Of a stretch of DNA of 16,826 nucleotides, positions 7,824 through 15,228 are shown piece by piece. The notes under the pieces were generated by a model. It ran no database searches. It had not been told where the DNA came from and saw only the letters and a list, made by a program, of their open reading frames with translations. Both the position numbers and the translations under genes were made by a program. This DNA comes from Flavobacteriales bacterium (lineage in GTDB: Bacteria; Bacteroidota; Bacteroidia; Flavobacteriales; Weeksellaceae): assembly GCA_900770875.1 (NCBI GenBank), contig CAAGLV010000203.1, forward strand, positions 1 through 16,826, given 5' to 3'. Positions within the stretch are counted from its first letter, which is position 1, and every line of letters starts with the position of its first letter.

Positions 7824-9239
7824 ATGGAATGTATATCAGTTTTCGATATGCTTAAGATAGGAATCGGACCATCAAGCTCGCATACTTTAGGTCCGTGGCG
7901 TGCAGCAGAACGTTTTATTAAAGAACTTAATAAAAAGGAATTATTTGATAAAGTTTATAAAGTAAAAGTAGATTTATACGGCTCTTTATCGTTAACAGGT
8001 AAAGGACATGCTACCGATTTTGCTGTTATGCTTGGGCTATCAGGAACCGATCCCGAATACATTCCTGTAGAAGATATTTCGAATATCGTAAATCAAATAA
8101 AGCAAAACAAGCAATTAAATTTTGGGAATAAAATTTTAATCGAATTTAATCCTGAAGAAGATATTGTATTTAATCGAAATTTTCTTCCATTTCATGCCAA
8201 TGGATTAACATTTACAGCTTTTTATGATAATCAAGAATATCAATCAACATTTTATTCTGTCGGAGGAGGATTTGTAACTAAGGAAGACGACGAAAGTAAT
8301 GCGTCGGATTTTGTGTGCAATTTTCCATTCTTATTTAATACATCTAATGAATTATTAGAATTTTGTAAGCAAGAAAATAAGTCAATTTCAGAAATTATGT
8401 ACGAAAACGAAAAAACGATGCGTACAGAATCCGAAATTGATACCGAATTAATGCGCGTTTGGAATACGATGTTAGAGTGTATGTACATTGGTTGCCATAC
8501 CGAAGGAACATTGCCTGGTGGATTAAATGTAAAACGAAGAGCTTACGATTTACATCAAAATTTAAAAGGAGATTTACCTTATACAACACCACAAGAATGG
8601 TTGCAAACAATACGTAAGACAAAAGTATATTTCCGACAAATTTTAAAATGGGTTTCTTGTTTTGCATTAGCTGTAAACGAAGTAAATGCATCGTTAGGTC
8701 GTGTAGTAACAGCGCCAACAAACGGAAGTGCTGGTGTAATTCCTGCAGTTTTAATGTATTATTTAGTTATAGAAAATCATAAAGCAGGCGAAAAAGAGAT
8801 CAAACAATTTTTAACAACAGCTGGTGTAATTGGATCTATCTTTAAAAAAGGAGCAACAATTTCTGCAGCAATGGGAGGTTGTCAGGCCGAAATTGGAGTT
8901 TCTTCTGCAATGGCAGCAGCAGCTTTATGCGAATTAATGGGTGGTTCTCCTGCGCAAGTAACTATGGCAGCCGAAATTGCAATGGAACATCATTTAGGTT
9001 TAACCTGCGATCCGATTGGTGGATTAGTACAAATTCCTTGTATCGAACGTAATGCAATGGGAGCAATAAAAGCTATTAATGCGGCCGAATTAGCATTAGA
9101 TACCGATCCTTTAAATGCAAAAGTACCATTAGATAAAGTAGTAAACACAATGTGGGAAACCGCAAAAGACATGAACAATAAATACAAAGAAACATCCGAA
9201 GGTGGATTAGCAGTGGCTGTTAACATTGCAGATTGTTAA
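7824..9239 (+). CDS. sdaA: L-serine ammonia-lyase, iron-sulfur-dependent, single-chain
   Basis: The 471-residue enzyme deaminates L-serine to pyruvate and ammonia in the cytoplasm. It carries both the beta and alpha domains on one chain. The N-terminal GPSSSHT substrate motif is at residues 15-21. The alpha domain includes APTNGSAGVIPAV (297-309) and SAAMGGCQAEIG (347-358). Cys353, Cys395 and Cys406 have the 42- and 11-residue spacing of the 4Fe-4S ligands of Legionella L-serine dehydratase. The chain ends exactly in Cys471; in the Legionella enzyme the C-terminal cysteine occupies the fourth iron site as a tail-in-mouth lid, so the same is likely here. The gene is monocistronic with its own promoter, and an inverted repeat just upstream suggests regulation. 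The [4Fe-4S] cluster implies oxygen sensitivity. Confidence 0.96.
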   Translation: MECISVFDMLKIGIGPSSSHTLGPWRAAERFIKELNKKELFDKVYKVKVDLYGSLSLTGKGHATDFAVMLGLSGTDPEYIPVEDISNIVNQIKQNKQLNFGNKILIEFNPEEDIVFNRNFLPFHANGLTFTAFYDNQEYQSTFYSVGGGFVTKEDDESNASDFVCNFPFLFNTSNELLEFCKQENKSISEIMYENEKTMRTESEIDTELMRVWNTMLECMYIGCHTEGTLPGGLNVKRRAYDLHQNLKGDLPYTTPQEWLQTIRKTKVYFRQILKWVSCFALAVNEVNASLGRVVTAPTNGSAGVIPAVLMYYLVIENHKAGEKEIKQFLTTAGVIGSIFKKGATISAAMGGCQAEIGVSSAMAAAALCELMGGSPAQVTMAAEIAMEHHLGLTCDPIGGLVQIPCIERNAMGAIKAINAAELALDTDPLNAKVPLDKVVNTMWETAKDMNNKYKETSEGGLAVAVNIADC

Positions 9240-9268
9240 GAGTAATAAGATTTATCTGTTAAAAATAC

Positions 9269-9308
9269 ATGGAATTTATTTGATTTTGTAAACTCAAATA
9301 AATTCCAT
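9269..9308. repeat. 15-bp-arm inverted repeat after sdaA that spans the helicase promoter
   Basis: ATGGAATTTATTTGA (9269-9283) pairs perfectly with TCAAATAAATTCCAT (9294-9308) around a 10-nt spacer. It begins 29 bp after the sdaA stop and could end that transcript, although no T run follows on the plus strand. The helicase -33 TTG (9286-9288) sits in the spacer, and the right arm ends on the first T of its -7 box. It could therefore serve as an operator, a terminator, or both. Confidence 0.6.
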
Positions 9309-9315
9309 AACTTTG
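9286..9315 (+). promoter_or_regulatory. Strong consensus promoter of the DEAD-box helicase gene
   Basis: TTG at 9286-9288, exactly 19 bp, then TAACTTTG at 9308-9315 followed by CA is a near-perfect Bacteroidota promoter. Transcription should begin near 9320, leaving a leader of about 165 nt before the ATG at 9489. Confidence 0.75.
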
Positions 9316-9319
9316 CAAA

Positions 9320-9488
9320 GCTTTACAAGAGGGTAAAGTACGGATGTAAAAGAATTCATTTAGGGATTTTTCGGCTGCTCAGCCATTTAATTTTATTCTT
9401 TCATATCTGTTGGTTATAATATATAAATAAAAATAAAACCGAGGTATGAAAACATAAATGAATTTTCATGCGCGGTTAATTATCTAAC
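9320..9488 (+). promoter_or_regulatory. Long structured 5' leader of the DEAD-box helicase mRNA
   Basis: About 165 nt without a substantial ORF separate the promoter from the start codon. Three hairpins are visible. The first is CTTTAC/GTAAAG (9321-9326 with 9333-9338), right at the predicted RNA 5' end. The second is GGCT/AGCC (9373-9376 with 9381-9384). The third spans 9437-9477, where AACCG pairs CGGTT and, after a small internal loop, ATGAAAA pairs TTTTCAT, extended by a G-C and a G-U pair. Two mini-ORFs overlap hairpin three: MKT (9446-9457) and MNFHARLII (9458-9487), the latter stopping one base before the helicase ATG. Enterobacterial deaD/csdA also has a long leader, so cold-responsive or autoregulatory control is a reasonable inference. 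I recognise no named RNA family. Confidence 0.5.
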
Positions 9489-11360
9489 ATGATTACATTC
9501 AAAGAATTAGGTCTTCAAGAAAACATTTTAACTGCTATTGAGGCGATGGGATTCGTTACTCCATCTCCAATTCAAGAAAAAGCAATTCCACAAATTTTAA
9601 CTTCAGATCAAGACGTTATTGCTTTAGCACAAACAGGAACAGGAAAAACTGCTGCGTTTGGATTACCAATCTTAAACAATTTAGACAGCGCTTCTCAATC
9701 TGTACAAGCTATCGTATTATGTCCTACTCGCGAGTTATGTTTACAAATTGCTAAAGAGTTAGAATCTTTTTCTGCAAACATGAAAGGGGTACGCATCCAA
9801 GCGGTTTATGGAGGTGCAGATATCTCAAAACAAATCAAAGGTTTAAAAGATAATCCTCAAATCGTTGTTGGTACACCTGGACGTACAATGGATTTAATTA
9901 AACGTAAGGCGTTAAAAATTCACGATATCACATGGACAGTTTTAGATGAAGCTGACGAAATGTTAAACATGGGATTCCGTGATGAGATTGATTCAATTTT
10001 AGAAACTACTCCAGAAGAAAAACAAACATTATTATTCTCGGCTACAATGCCAAGCGAAGTTCGTCGTATTGCTTCAGAATACATGTACAATCCGATCGAA
10101 ATTGCAGTAAGTAAAGTAAATACAGCATCTAAAAATATCGAACACCAAGTTTTCTTAGTTCGTGCTTCGGATCGTTACTTAGCTTTAAAGCGTTTAGCAG
10201 ATTATTACCCAAATATTTACGGTATTGTTTTCTGTAGAACTCGTCGCGAAGCGAAAGAAGTTGCAGATAAATTAATGCAAGATGGTTATAATGCTGATGC
10301 ATTACACGGTGATTTATCTCAATCTCAACGTGATCACGTAATGGAGAAATTCCGTAACCAAAATATCCAAATTTTAGTGGCAACTGACGTGGCTGCTCGT
10401 GGTATTGACGTTAACGAATTAACTCACGTAATTAACTACAACTTACCAGATGATCCAGAAGTTTATGTTCACCGTTCAGGTCGTACAGGACGTGCTGGTA
10501 ACAAAGGTATTTCTATCATTATCTCTAACAACCGCGAAGGTCGTAAGATTAAAGAATTAGAAAGAATTATTTCTTCTAAAATCGAACAAAAAAATGTACC
10601 TTCTGGTCAAGAAATTTGTGAGAAACGTTTATTCAACTTAATGGAGAAAATCCAAAATATTGAAGTAAACGAAGAGCAAATCGAGCCATACATGGCTACA
10701 GTTAACGAAAAATTAGCAGATTTAGATCGTGACGATTTATTAAAGCGTTTTGTTACTGTTGAGTTTAATTTATTCTTAGAATACTACAAAGATTCTAAAG
10801 ATATTAACTCTGATTCTAACGATAGAGAAAGAGGTGAAAGAGGTGATCGTCGTCGTGGAGGAAGAGATTTTACTCGTTTCTTCATTAACATCGGTCAAAA
10901 ACAAAACTTACGTGTTCCTAACTTAATTGGTTTAATTAACGAACAAACACGTAACCGTAACATCGAAATCGGAAAAATTGAAATTTTACGTAATTTCTCT
11001 TTCTTCGAAGTTGATACACAATTCGAATCTTTAGTATTAGAATCTTTTGCTAATGCACAACGCGATGGAGTTGATTTAGATGTACAAGTTTCTAAACCAG
11101 AACCAGGACGTGATAGAGGTTCTCGTGGTGGTGATCGCCGTGGAGGTTCTCGTGATGGAGGATTCCGTGGAGGAGATCGTCGTGGAGGTTCTCGTGATGG
11201 AGATCGTCGTGGAGGTTCTCGCGATGGTGAACGTCGTGGAGGAGAACGTCGCGAAGGTTCTCGTGATGGAGGATTCCGTGGAGGAGATCGTAAAAGATCT
11301 GATCGTCGCGAAGGAGGTGAACGTCGTAATAGCGATCGTAACCGCTCAAACAGAAAATAA
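9489..11360 (+). CDS. deaD: DEAD-box ATP-dependent RNA helicase, DeaD/CsdA type, with Arg/Gly-rich tail
   Basis: The 623-residue protein has all core helicase motifs. These are the Q motif (PSPIQEKAIP, 25-34), Walker A (AQTGTGKT, 47-54), PTRE (79-82), DEAD (153-156), SAT (184-186), ATDVAARGID (298-307) and HRSGRTGRAG (328-337). After a linker that is already Arg/Gly-rich (about 447-459), residues 460-536 resemble the DbpA/CsdA RNA-binding domain (FINIGQKQNLRVPNLIGLIN). Residues 537-623 are an Arg/Gly/Asp/Ser tail of RGG- and SRDG-type repeats, expected to be disordered and to bind RNA. The family unwinds short RNA duplexes in ribosome assembly, translation and mRNA decay, often under cold stress. 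It has its own promoter, a long leader and a strong terminator. The tail DNA contains a 37-bp exact direct repeat. DeaD is favoured over RhlE because of the extra RNA-binding domain. Confidence 0.94.
   Translation: MITFKELGLQENILTAIEAMGFVTPSPIQEKAIPQILTSDQDVIALAQTGTGKTAAFGLPILNNLDSASQSVQAIVLCPTRELCLQIAKELESFSANMKGVRIQAVYGGADISKQIKGLKDNPQIVVGTPGRTMDLIKRKALKIHDITWTVLDEADEMLNMGFRDEIDSILETTPEEKQTLLFSATMPSEVRRIASEYMYNPIEIAVSKVNTASKNIEHQVFLVRASDRYLALKRLADYYPNIYGIVFCRTRREAKEVADKLMQDGYNADALHGDLSQSQRDHVMEKFRNQNIQILVATDVAARGIDVNELTHVINYNLPDDPEVYVHRSGRTGRAGNKGISIIISNNREGRKIKELERIISSKIEQKNVPSGQEICEKRLFNLMEKIQNIEVNEEQIEPYMATVNEKLADLDRDDLLKRFVTVEFNLFLEYYKDSKDINSDSNDRERGERGDRRRGGRDFTRFFINIGQKQNLRVPNLIGLINEQTRNRNIEIGKIEILRNFSFFEVDTQFESLVLESFANAQRDGVDLDVQVSKPEPGRDRGSRGGDRRGGSRDGGFRGGDRRGGSRDGDRRGGSRDGERRGGERREGSRDGGFRGGDRKRSDRREGGERRNSDRNRSNRK
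11097..11357 (+). repeat. Repetitive Arg/Gly tail region of the helicase gene
   Basis: This stretch is built from variants of a GGAGGTTCTCGTGATGGA-type unit that encodes GGSRDG and GGDRR repeats. One 37-bp block occurs twice without change, at 11144-11180 and 11255-11291, offset by 111 bp (37 codons). Recombination between the copies would keep the reading frame and change tail length. Confidence 0.85.
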
Positions 11361-11381
11361 TTTTTAAAAATTATATGATTT

Positions 11382-11416
11382 AAAAAATGACCTTAGTTTT
11401 AAGGTCATTTTTTTTT
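11382..11416 (+). terminator. Intrinsic terminator of the helicase gene
   Basis: TGACCTTA (11388-11395) pairs with TAAGGTCA (11400-11407) around a GTTT loop, extended by six A-T pairs, and a nine-T run occupies 11408-11416. It lies 21 bp after the stop codon and closes a monocistronic unit. Confidence 0.93.
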
Positions 11417-11427
11417 ATTTTGTGTTA

Positions 11428-11457
11428 TTGCATAATAAATAAAATTGAATATATTTA
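11428..11457 (+). promoter_or_regulatory. Promoter of the acyl-CoA synthetase gene
   Basis: TTG at 11428-11430, 19 bp, then TATATTTA at 11450-11457 matches the Bacteroidota promoter except for A in place of the last G. The predicted start near 11463 leaves about 16 nt before the ATG at 11479. Confidence 0.55.
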
Positions 11458-11478
11458 TTATTCAAAACCACAAAATAA

Positions 11479-13176
11479 ATGAAAGAATTTCAGTTGTTTA
11501 AAACGATTCGTGCCACGATAGAGGCAGAGGAATACAATGCGCTTAAAGCTATTCCTATTACTAAGCCAGAATATTTTAATTGGGTAACTGATTATTTTGA
11601 ACCTTACAATGTTAATCAATTAGGCGATCAATTAGGATTAATTTGGCGCTACAAAGAGTTAGAAGAAAAATTTACATTCCGTCAATTATCAGAGAAAAGT
11701 AATCAATTTTTAAATTTTTTACGCAAACATGGTGTCAACCAAAACGATATTATGTTGTCTCAGGTGCCTTTGTTACCAAGTTCTTGGATTAGTTATTTGG
11801 CTTGTATAAAAGGTGGAATTATAGTAATTCCGGCTGCTGTAACTTTAGACGAACGCGATTTAAAATTTAGATTCGAATCTGCTTTTCCGAAAGCTGTTTT
11901 AGCAGATCAGGACAATGCTGTAAAAATTGATTTGGCCGAATCGCATTTCGAGAATAAAATTACAGTAAAAATTATTACCGAAGGCGAAAGAGAAGGTTGG
12001 GTTTCTTTAAAAGAAATAGATCGAGAAGAAAAATCAGCCGAAGGTGCAATTACAAAACCAGATGATAATTTATTTTACTTTTTTACATCGGGTACAACAG
12101 GTATGCCAAAGGTTGTGGTGCATACGCATTACACTTATCCGTTAGGTTCGTTTACAACTTCGTCTTGGGTTGGAATGAAAAAAGGCGATGTACATTACAA
12201 TATTTCGCAACCAGGTTGGGCAAAATTCTTTTGGAGTTCGTTTTTTGCGCCTTGGAATATGGGTGCTACAATTTTAGGATTACATTCGGATCGATTTGTT
12301 GCTTCAGATCAATTACAAGCTTTACAAGCTTACCAAGTTACAACTTTTTGTGCGCCTCCAACAGCTTTACGATCTTTAATTTTAGAAGATTTACATCAAT
12401 ATCATTTTAAATTACGCCAATGTGTTTCGGCTGGCGAGCCATTAAATCCCGAAATTATTGAGGTTTGGGAGAAAGGTACAGGTATCTTAATTAGAGATGG
12501 TTATGGCCAAACCGAAACTACTGCTTTAATTGTAAATCAGCCTAACGATAAGGTAAAATACGGATCGATGGGTAAACCAACTTTTCTTTACGATATTGTA
12601 ATTGCCGACGACGAAGGAAACGAGGTGCCAATTAACGAAGAAGGTAATATTTGTATTCGTTTTGATGGCGAGGTGATTAATGGTGTTTTTAAAACGTATC
12701 TGATTCAGTTAGATAAAATGAAAAAAGTTTTTAAACATGGTTTATATTATACTGGCGATAAAGCATATAAAGACGAAGATGGATATGTTTGGTTTGTTGG
12801 TCGCGATGACGATGTAATTAAAGCTTCGGATTTTAGAGTTGGACCATTTGAGGTAGAAAGTGTTTTGTTAGAACACGAAGCGATTATCGAAGCTGCGGTT
12901 GTTGCAAGTCCGCATCCAACAAGGCATTCGGCCGTAAAAGCATTTGTTATTGTGCATCAAGAAATTAATCCTACGAAAGAATTGGCCAACGAAATTTTTG
13001 CATTTAGCGAATCAAATTTAGCGCGTTATAAAATACCTCGTGTTATAGAATTTGTAGAAACGTTGCCAAAAACAATTTCAGGTAAAATTAGACGTGTTGA
13101 GCTTAGAGCAGAAGAAGCCATTAAAAAACAAAATAAAGTAGAAGTAGATTACGAATACTTTCATCCAAAATATTAA
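11479..13176 (+). CDS. AMP-forming acyl-CoA synthetase (AMP-binding family, medium-chain-like)
   Basis: This 565-residue ANL-superfamily ligase activates a carboxylic acid as acyl-AMP and passes it to CoA. Visible motifs are the phosphate-binding TSGTTGMPK (203-211), the adenine-site GYGQTE (341-346), YTGD (424-427) holding the ribose-binding Asp, GRDDDVIKASDFRVGP (441-456) as the hinge/A8 region, and SGKIRR (534-539), where Lys536 should be the catalytic lysine. The length and the N-terminal FNW motif (33-35) fit the acetyl/medium-chain acyl-CoA synthetase branch better than long-chain FadD. The true substrate cannot be read from sequence, although a fatty or branched acid is likely. The gene is monocistronic with its own promoter and converges on the TPR regulator through a shared terminator. 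No beta-oxidation genes lie beside it. Confidence 0.9.
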   Translation: MKEFQLFKTIRATIEAEEYNALKAIPITKPEYFNWVTDYFEPYNVNQLGDQLGLIWRYKELEEKFTFRQLSEKSNQFLNFLRKHGVNQNDIMLSQVPLLPSSWISYLACIKGGIIVIPAAVTLDERDLKFRFESAFPKAVLADQDNAVKIDLAESHFENKITVKIITEGEREGWVSLKEIDREEKSAEGAITKPDDNLFYFFTSGTTGMPKVVVHTHYTYPLGSFTTSSWVGMKKGDVHYNISQPGWAKFFWSSFFAPWNMGATILGLHSDRFVASDQLQALQAYQVTTFCAPPTALRSLILEDLHQYHFKLRQCVSAGEPLNPEIIEVWEKGTGILIRDGYGQTETTALIVNQPNDKVKYGSMGKPTFLYDIVIADDEGNEVPINEEGNICIRFDGEVINGVFKTYLIQLDKMKKVFKHGLYYTGDKAYKDEDGYVWFVGRDDDVIKASDFRVGPFEVESVLLEHEAIIEAAVVASPHPTRHSAVKAFVIVHQEINPTKELANEIFAFSESNLARYKIPRVIEFVETLPKTISGKIRRVELRAEEAIKKQNKVEVDYEYFHPKY

Positions 13177-13182
13177 AATAGA

Positions 13183-13215
13183 AAGCTCAACTTTAAAGTT
13201 GAGCTTCTTTTTTGG
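13183..13215. terminator. Bidirectional terminator between convergent genes
   Basis: A near-perfect palindrome spans 13183-13206 (AAGCTCAACTTT against AAAGTTGAGCTT). On the plus strand it is followed by CTTTTTTT; on the minus strand by TTCTATTTT. It ends the acyl-CoA synthetase transcript and lies over the last four codons and the stop (13193-13195) of the minus-strand regulator, so it is shared. Confidence 0.88.
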
Positions 13216-14968
13216 GAAGAATTAAATCATAACCTTCGCCATATTTTTTCTTTAAACGCTGCTTGGCTTTTTTAACAGCATCTACTGTAACGCCTAATAA
13301 ATGGGCAACTTGTGTGTTGTTAAGCCCTAATTTAAATAAGAAAATGATTCTTAAATTAGATTCGGTTAAATTGGGAAATTTGGTAATCAAAAAGATGTAA
13401 TAATCATTTTGTTCTTTAATAAAAACATTTTTAAAATTGGTCCAGCTTTCATCTGTCATTAAATGCGATTGAAGCAATCTTGTTAATTCGAAACTTTTTT
13501 CTTCAAAATAAGGATTTTTGGTTGTATTAATTAATTTAATTTCGCTTTTTAAATGATCAATTTCGTTATTTTTCTTAATCAAATAATCTTTATATACTTC
13601 TAACGAATCCATTTTTTCGAATAGTTTCTTTTCGGATTTGTTCTTCTGAATTATCAACTTTAAAACATTATTGTTGTAATTGTCTTTTTGTTCGTTTAAA
13701 TTATTTTTAAAATATAAGTACATAAAAATAATGCATAAAATAAATAAGAAAAGAAAGATTAAAAGTGCATTATTTTTTAATGTTTCTTTTTCTTTATTTA
13801 TTTTTTCTGCTTCTAATTGATACTGTATATTGTTTTTTTGTAACTCTAAATTAATTTTTGTAATAACATGCTCGCCATCTTTATCGGCCAATTTAGTTTC
13901 TAAATCGCTTAAAATTCGTCGGTATTTTAATTCGTCTTTTTCTTGATGATTAATTATTGATAATTGCAGAAGAATCTCGTTTATTTCATAACAAAAACTA
14001 TTTAAATATGGTTTATTTTTAGTTAAAAGTTGGGCTTCTTTTAAGTTTTTTTCGGCAGCTAAATAATCTTTCGTTTCGAGATAAATTTTACTTAATAAAA
14101 TTTTGGCATAAATAATATTTCGATCTTCGTTTATAGCTGTAGAAATTACAATGTCTTTCTTTAAATATTCGATGGCTTTTTGGTGATTTTTTTGTTCTTT
14201 ATATATTAAAGCCAAATCACCCAAAGCTTTAGCATATCTAATGGTATTTCGGTTTTGTGAGTAAATTAATGTTTTAAATAAAAAGGATTTTGCCTTTTCG
14301 AAATTTTTAAACTTAATGTAATATTGTGCAATTCCGTTTAAGATATTCGAAAAATCTTCCGAATTTTTAGATGTACATCTTAAAGCTAATACCAGATAAT
14401 TTAAACTTTTTTCGTTATCCTCAACAAAGCTAAAGAAGTAAGCATTTTTTTTAAATATATCAGCCGAATTAATAAATTGATAATTTTCTTTTTCGTCTAA
14501 AATTCTCGACGATTTAACAAAATAAGGATAAGCATTGATAATGTCGCTATAAGTATAAAAATAAAAACCGGTATACGTATTTGCGAGCAAAATTAAATCT
14601 TCGTTTTTTGTTTTTTCGGCTAGTTTTAAAGCTTTTTTATACAGATTTGTACTATGATCATTAATATTATCTTTATGTAAGGCAATAATTTTAGCGTTAA
14701 AAAGTAAATATATTAGATTTACAATTGTAGGATTATTTTCGGTTTTACGTAATTTATTAAATGTTGATTTTAACTCTTTTACGGTTGTAATGTTCTCGTT
14801 ATTCTTAATTATTGTATTGTATTTTTTGTAATCTTCATTTGATGTATTACCTAATGTTGTGTAACAAGAAAAAAACAACACAATTAATGTGATTAATTTG
14901 TATTTTTTTATTAAAATGTTTGTTTTTGAGTGGTTTAGGTTTTCGAATTTCGGATTTTTTTTTATCAA
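13193..14968 (-). CDS. Membrane-bound TPR regulator with C-terminal LuxR/GerE-like helix-turn-helix
   Basis: The protein has 591 residues. A hydrophobic N-terminal segment (about 24-40, KLITLIVLFFSCYTT) should target it to the membrane. Residues 110-340 form helical tetratricopeptide-like repeats (FYFYTYSDIINAYPYF, YIKFKNFEKAKSFL, LALIYKEQKNHQKAIEYL, IYLETKDYLAAEKNLKEA), presumably periplasmic. A single transmembrane helix is at 399-419. A Lys/Glu-rich coiled coil (about 425-480) follows, then a DNA-binding domain at 530-577 (LTESNLRIIFLFKLGLNNTQVAHLLGVTVDAVKKAKQRL). This is a common Bacteroidota one-component architecture that couples a periplasmic signal to transcription; its target is unknown. 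There is no ATG in frame before residue 416 and a stop lies 9 nt upstream, so TTG at 14966-14968 is the likely start; a perfect -7 box 21 nt upstream supports it. The gene has no phosphorylation or kinase motifs. Confidence 0.82.
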   Translation of the reverse strand: MIKKNPKFENLNHSKTNILIKKYKLITLIVLFFSCYTTLGNTSNEDYKKYNTIIKNNENITTVKELKSTFNKLRKTENNPTIVNLIYLLFNAKIIALHKDNINDHSTNLYKKALKLAEKTKNEDLILLANTYTGFYFYTYSDIINAYPYFVKSSRILDEKENYQFINSADIFKKNAYFFSFVEDNEKSLNYLVLALRCTSKNSEDFSNILNGIAQYYIKFKNFEKAKSFLFKTLIYSQNRNTIRYAKALGDLALIYKEQKNHQKAIEYLKKDIVISTAINEDRNIIYAKILLSKIYLETKDYLAAEKNLKEAQLLTKNKPYLNSFCYEINEILLQLSIINHQEKDELKYRRILSDLETKLADKDGEHVITKINLELQKNNIQYQLEAEKINKEKETLKNNALLIFLFLFILCIIFMYLYFKNNLNEQKDNYNNNVLKLIIQKNKSEKKLFEKMDSLEVYKDYLIKKNNEIDHLKSEIKLINTTKNPYFEEKSFELTRLLQSHLMTDESWTNFKNVFIKEQNDYYIFLITKFPNLTESNLRIIFLFKLGLNNTQVAHLLGVTVDAVKKAKQRLKKKYGEGYDLILPKKEAQL

Positions 14969-14989
14969 TTTATCTATTTAAATGCGTTG

Positions 14990-15018
14990 CAAATTTAATT
15001 AAATATTTAAATTTTTAA
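14990..15018 (-). promoter_or_regulatory. Promoter of the membrane-bound TPR regulator
   Basis: On the minus strand TAAATTTG (14997 to 14990), followed by CA, is a perfect -7 box. TTA at 15018-15016, 18 bp upstream, is a weaker -33 element. The RNA would start near 14984, about 16 nt before the TTG start codon. Confidence 0.6.
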
Positions 15019-15046
15019 TGTCTCCTTTTTTGTCCACGGGGATTAA

Positions 15047-15078
15047 TTGTTTGTAAATATCAAATAGATATATATTTG
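15047..15078 (+). promoter_or_regulatory. Plus-strand promoter without a following ORF, candidate sRNA promoter
   Basis: TATATTTG at 15071-15078 is a perfect -7 box. TTG occurs at 15047-15049 (21-bp spacing) and 15051-15053 (17-bp spacing), either side of the optimum. It is divergent from the TPR regulator promoter about 60-90 bp away. The AT-rich setting makes chance matches possible. Confidence 0.45.
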
Positions 15079-15083
15079 TTAAA

Positions 15084-15228
15084 TAATTACAGCAGTATAA
15101 AAAAATGACGTATTGAGTAATTATAAAGATTTCCTAACTAAAATTGAAAAACTAACGTAAACCAATTTAAGCTACTTTTAATATTAGAAAACCTTTGAAT
15201 TAACCTATTCAAAGGTTTTTCTTTTTTG
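15084..15228 (+). ncRNA. Candidate small RNA of about 145 nt with its own promoter and terminator
   Basis: The gap between the TPR regulator and the LLM gene holds a plus-strand promoter, about 100 nt with no ORF longer than a few codons, and a strong intrinsic terminator at 15187-15227. A separate promoter for the LLM gene lies after that terminator, so the upstream transcript is not needed for that gene. Inside, AAATTG (15141-15146) can pair with CAATTT (15163-15168), leaving a 16-nt A-rich open loop. I recognise no RNA family. The alternative is a terminated leader (attenuator) of the LLM gene. Confidence 0.4.
15187..15227 (+). terminator. Intrinsic terminator not preceded by a protein gene
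   Basis: AAAACCTTTGAAT (15188-15200) pairs perfectly with ATTCAAAGGTTTT (15207-15219) around TAACCT, and the T-rich TCTTTTTT tail ends at 15227. No coding sequence precedes it on the plus strand; the gene to the left runs away from it. On the minus strand it would follow nothing either. Confidence 0.85.

Noticed and set aside
8252..8721. Two minus-strand ORFs inside sdaA
   Set aside because: They lie wholly within a well-conserved enzyme on the other strand and have no promoter or recognisable domain.
11144..11291. Repeats that could suggest a CRISPR-like or satellite array
   Set aside because: They are in frame within the helicase gene, irregularly spaced and encode an RGG-type tail.
11080..11367. 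Overlapping low-complexity ORFs on both strands (11080-11367 plus, 11092-11349 minus) with Val/Glu- or His/Leu/Asp-rich repeats
   Set aside because: They are other-frame readings of the Arg/Gly repeat tail of the helicase; the repeated DNA keeps them open. No start context or family match supports them.
14851..14881. Possible lipoprotein signal (FFSC) in the TPR regulator
   Set aside because: Residues before the Cys do not fit the lipobox and the protein has a later transmembrane helix; a plain membrane anchor or signal peptide is more likely.
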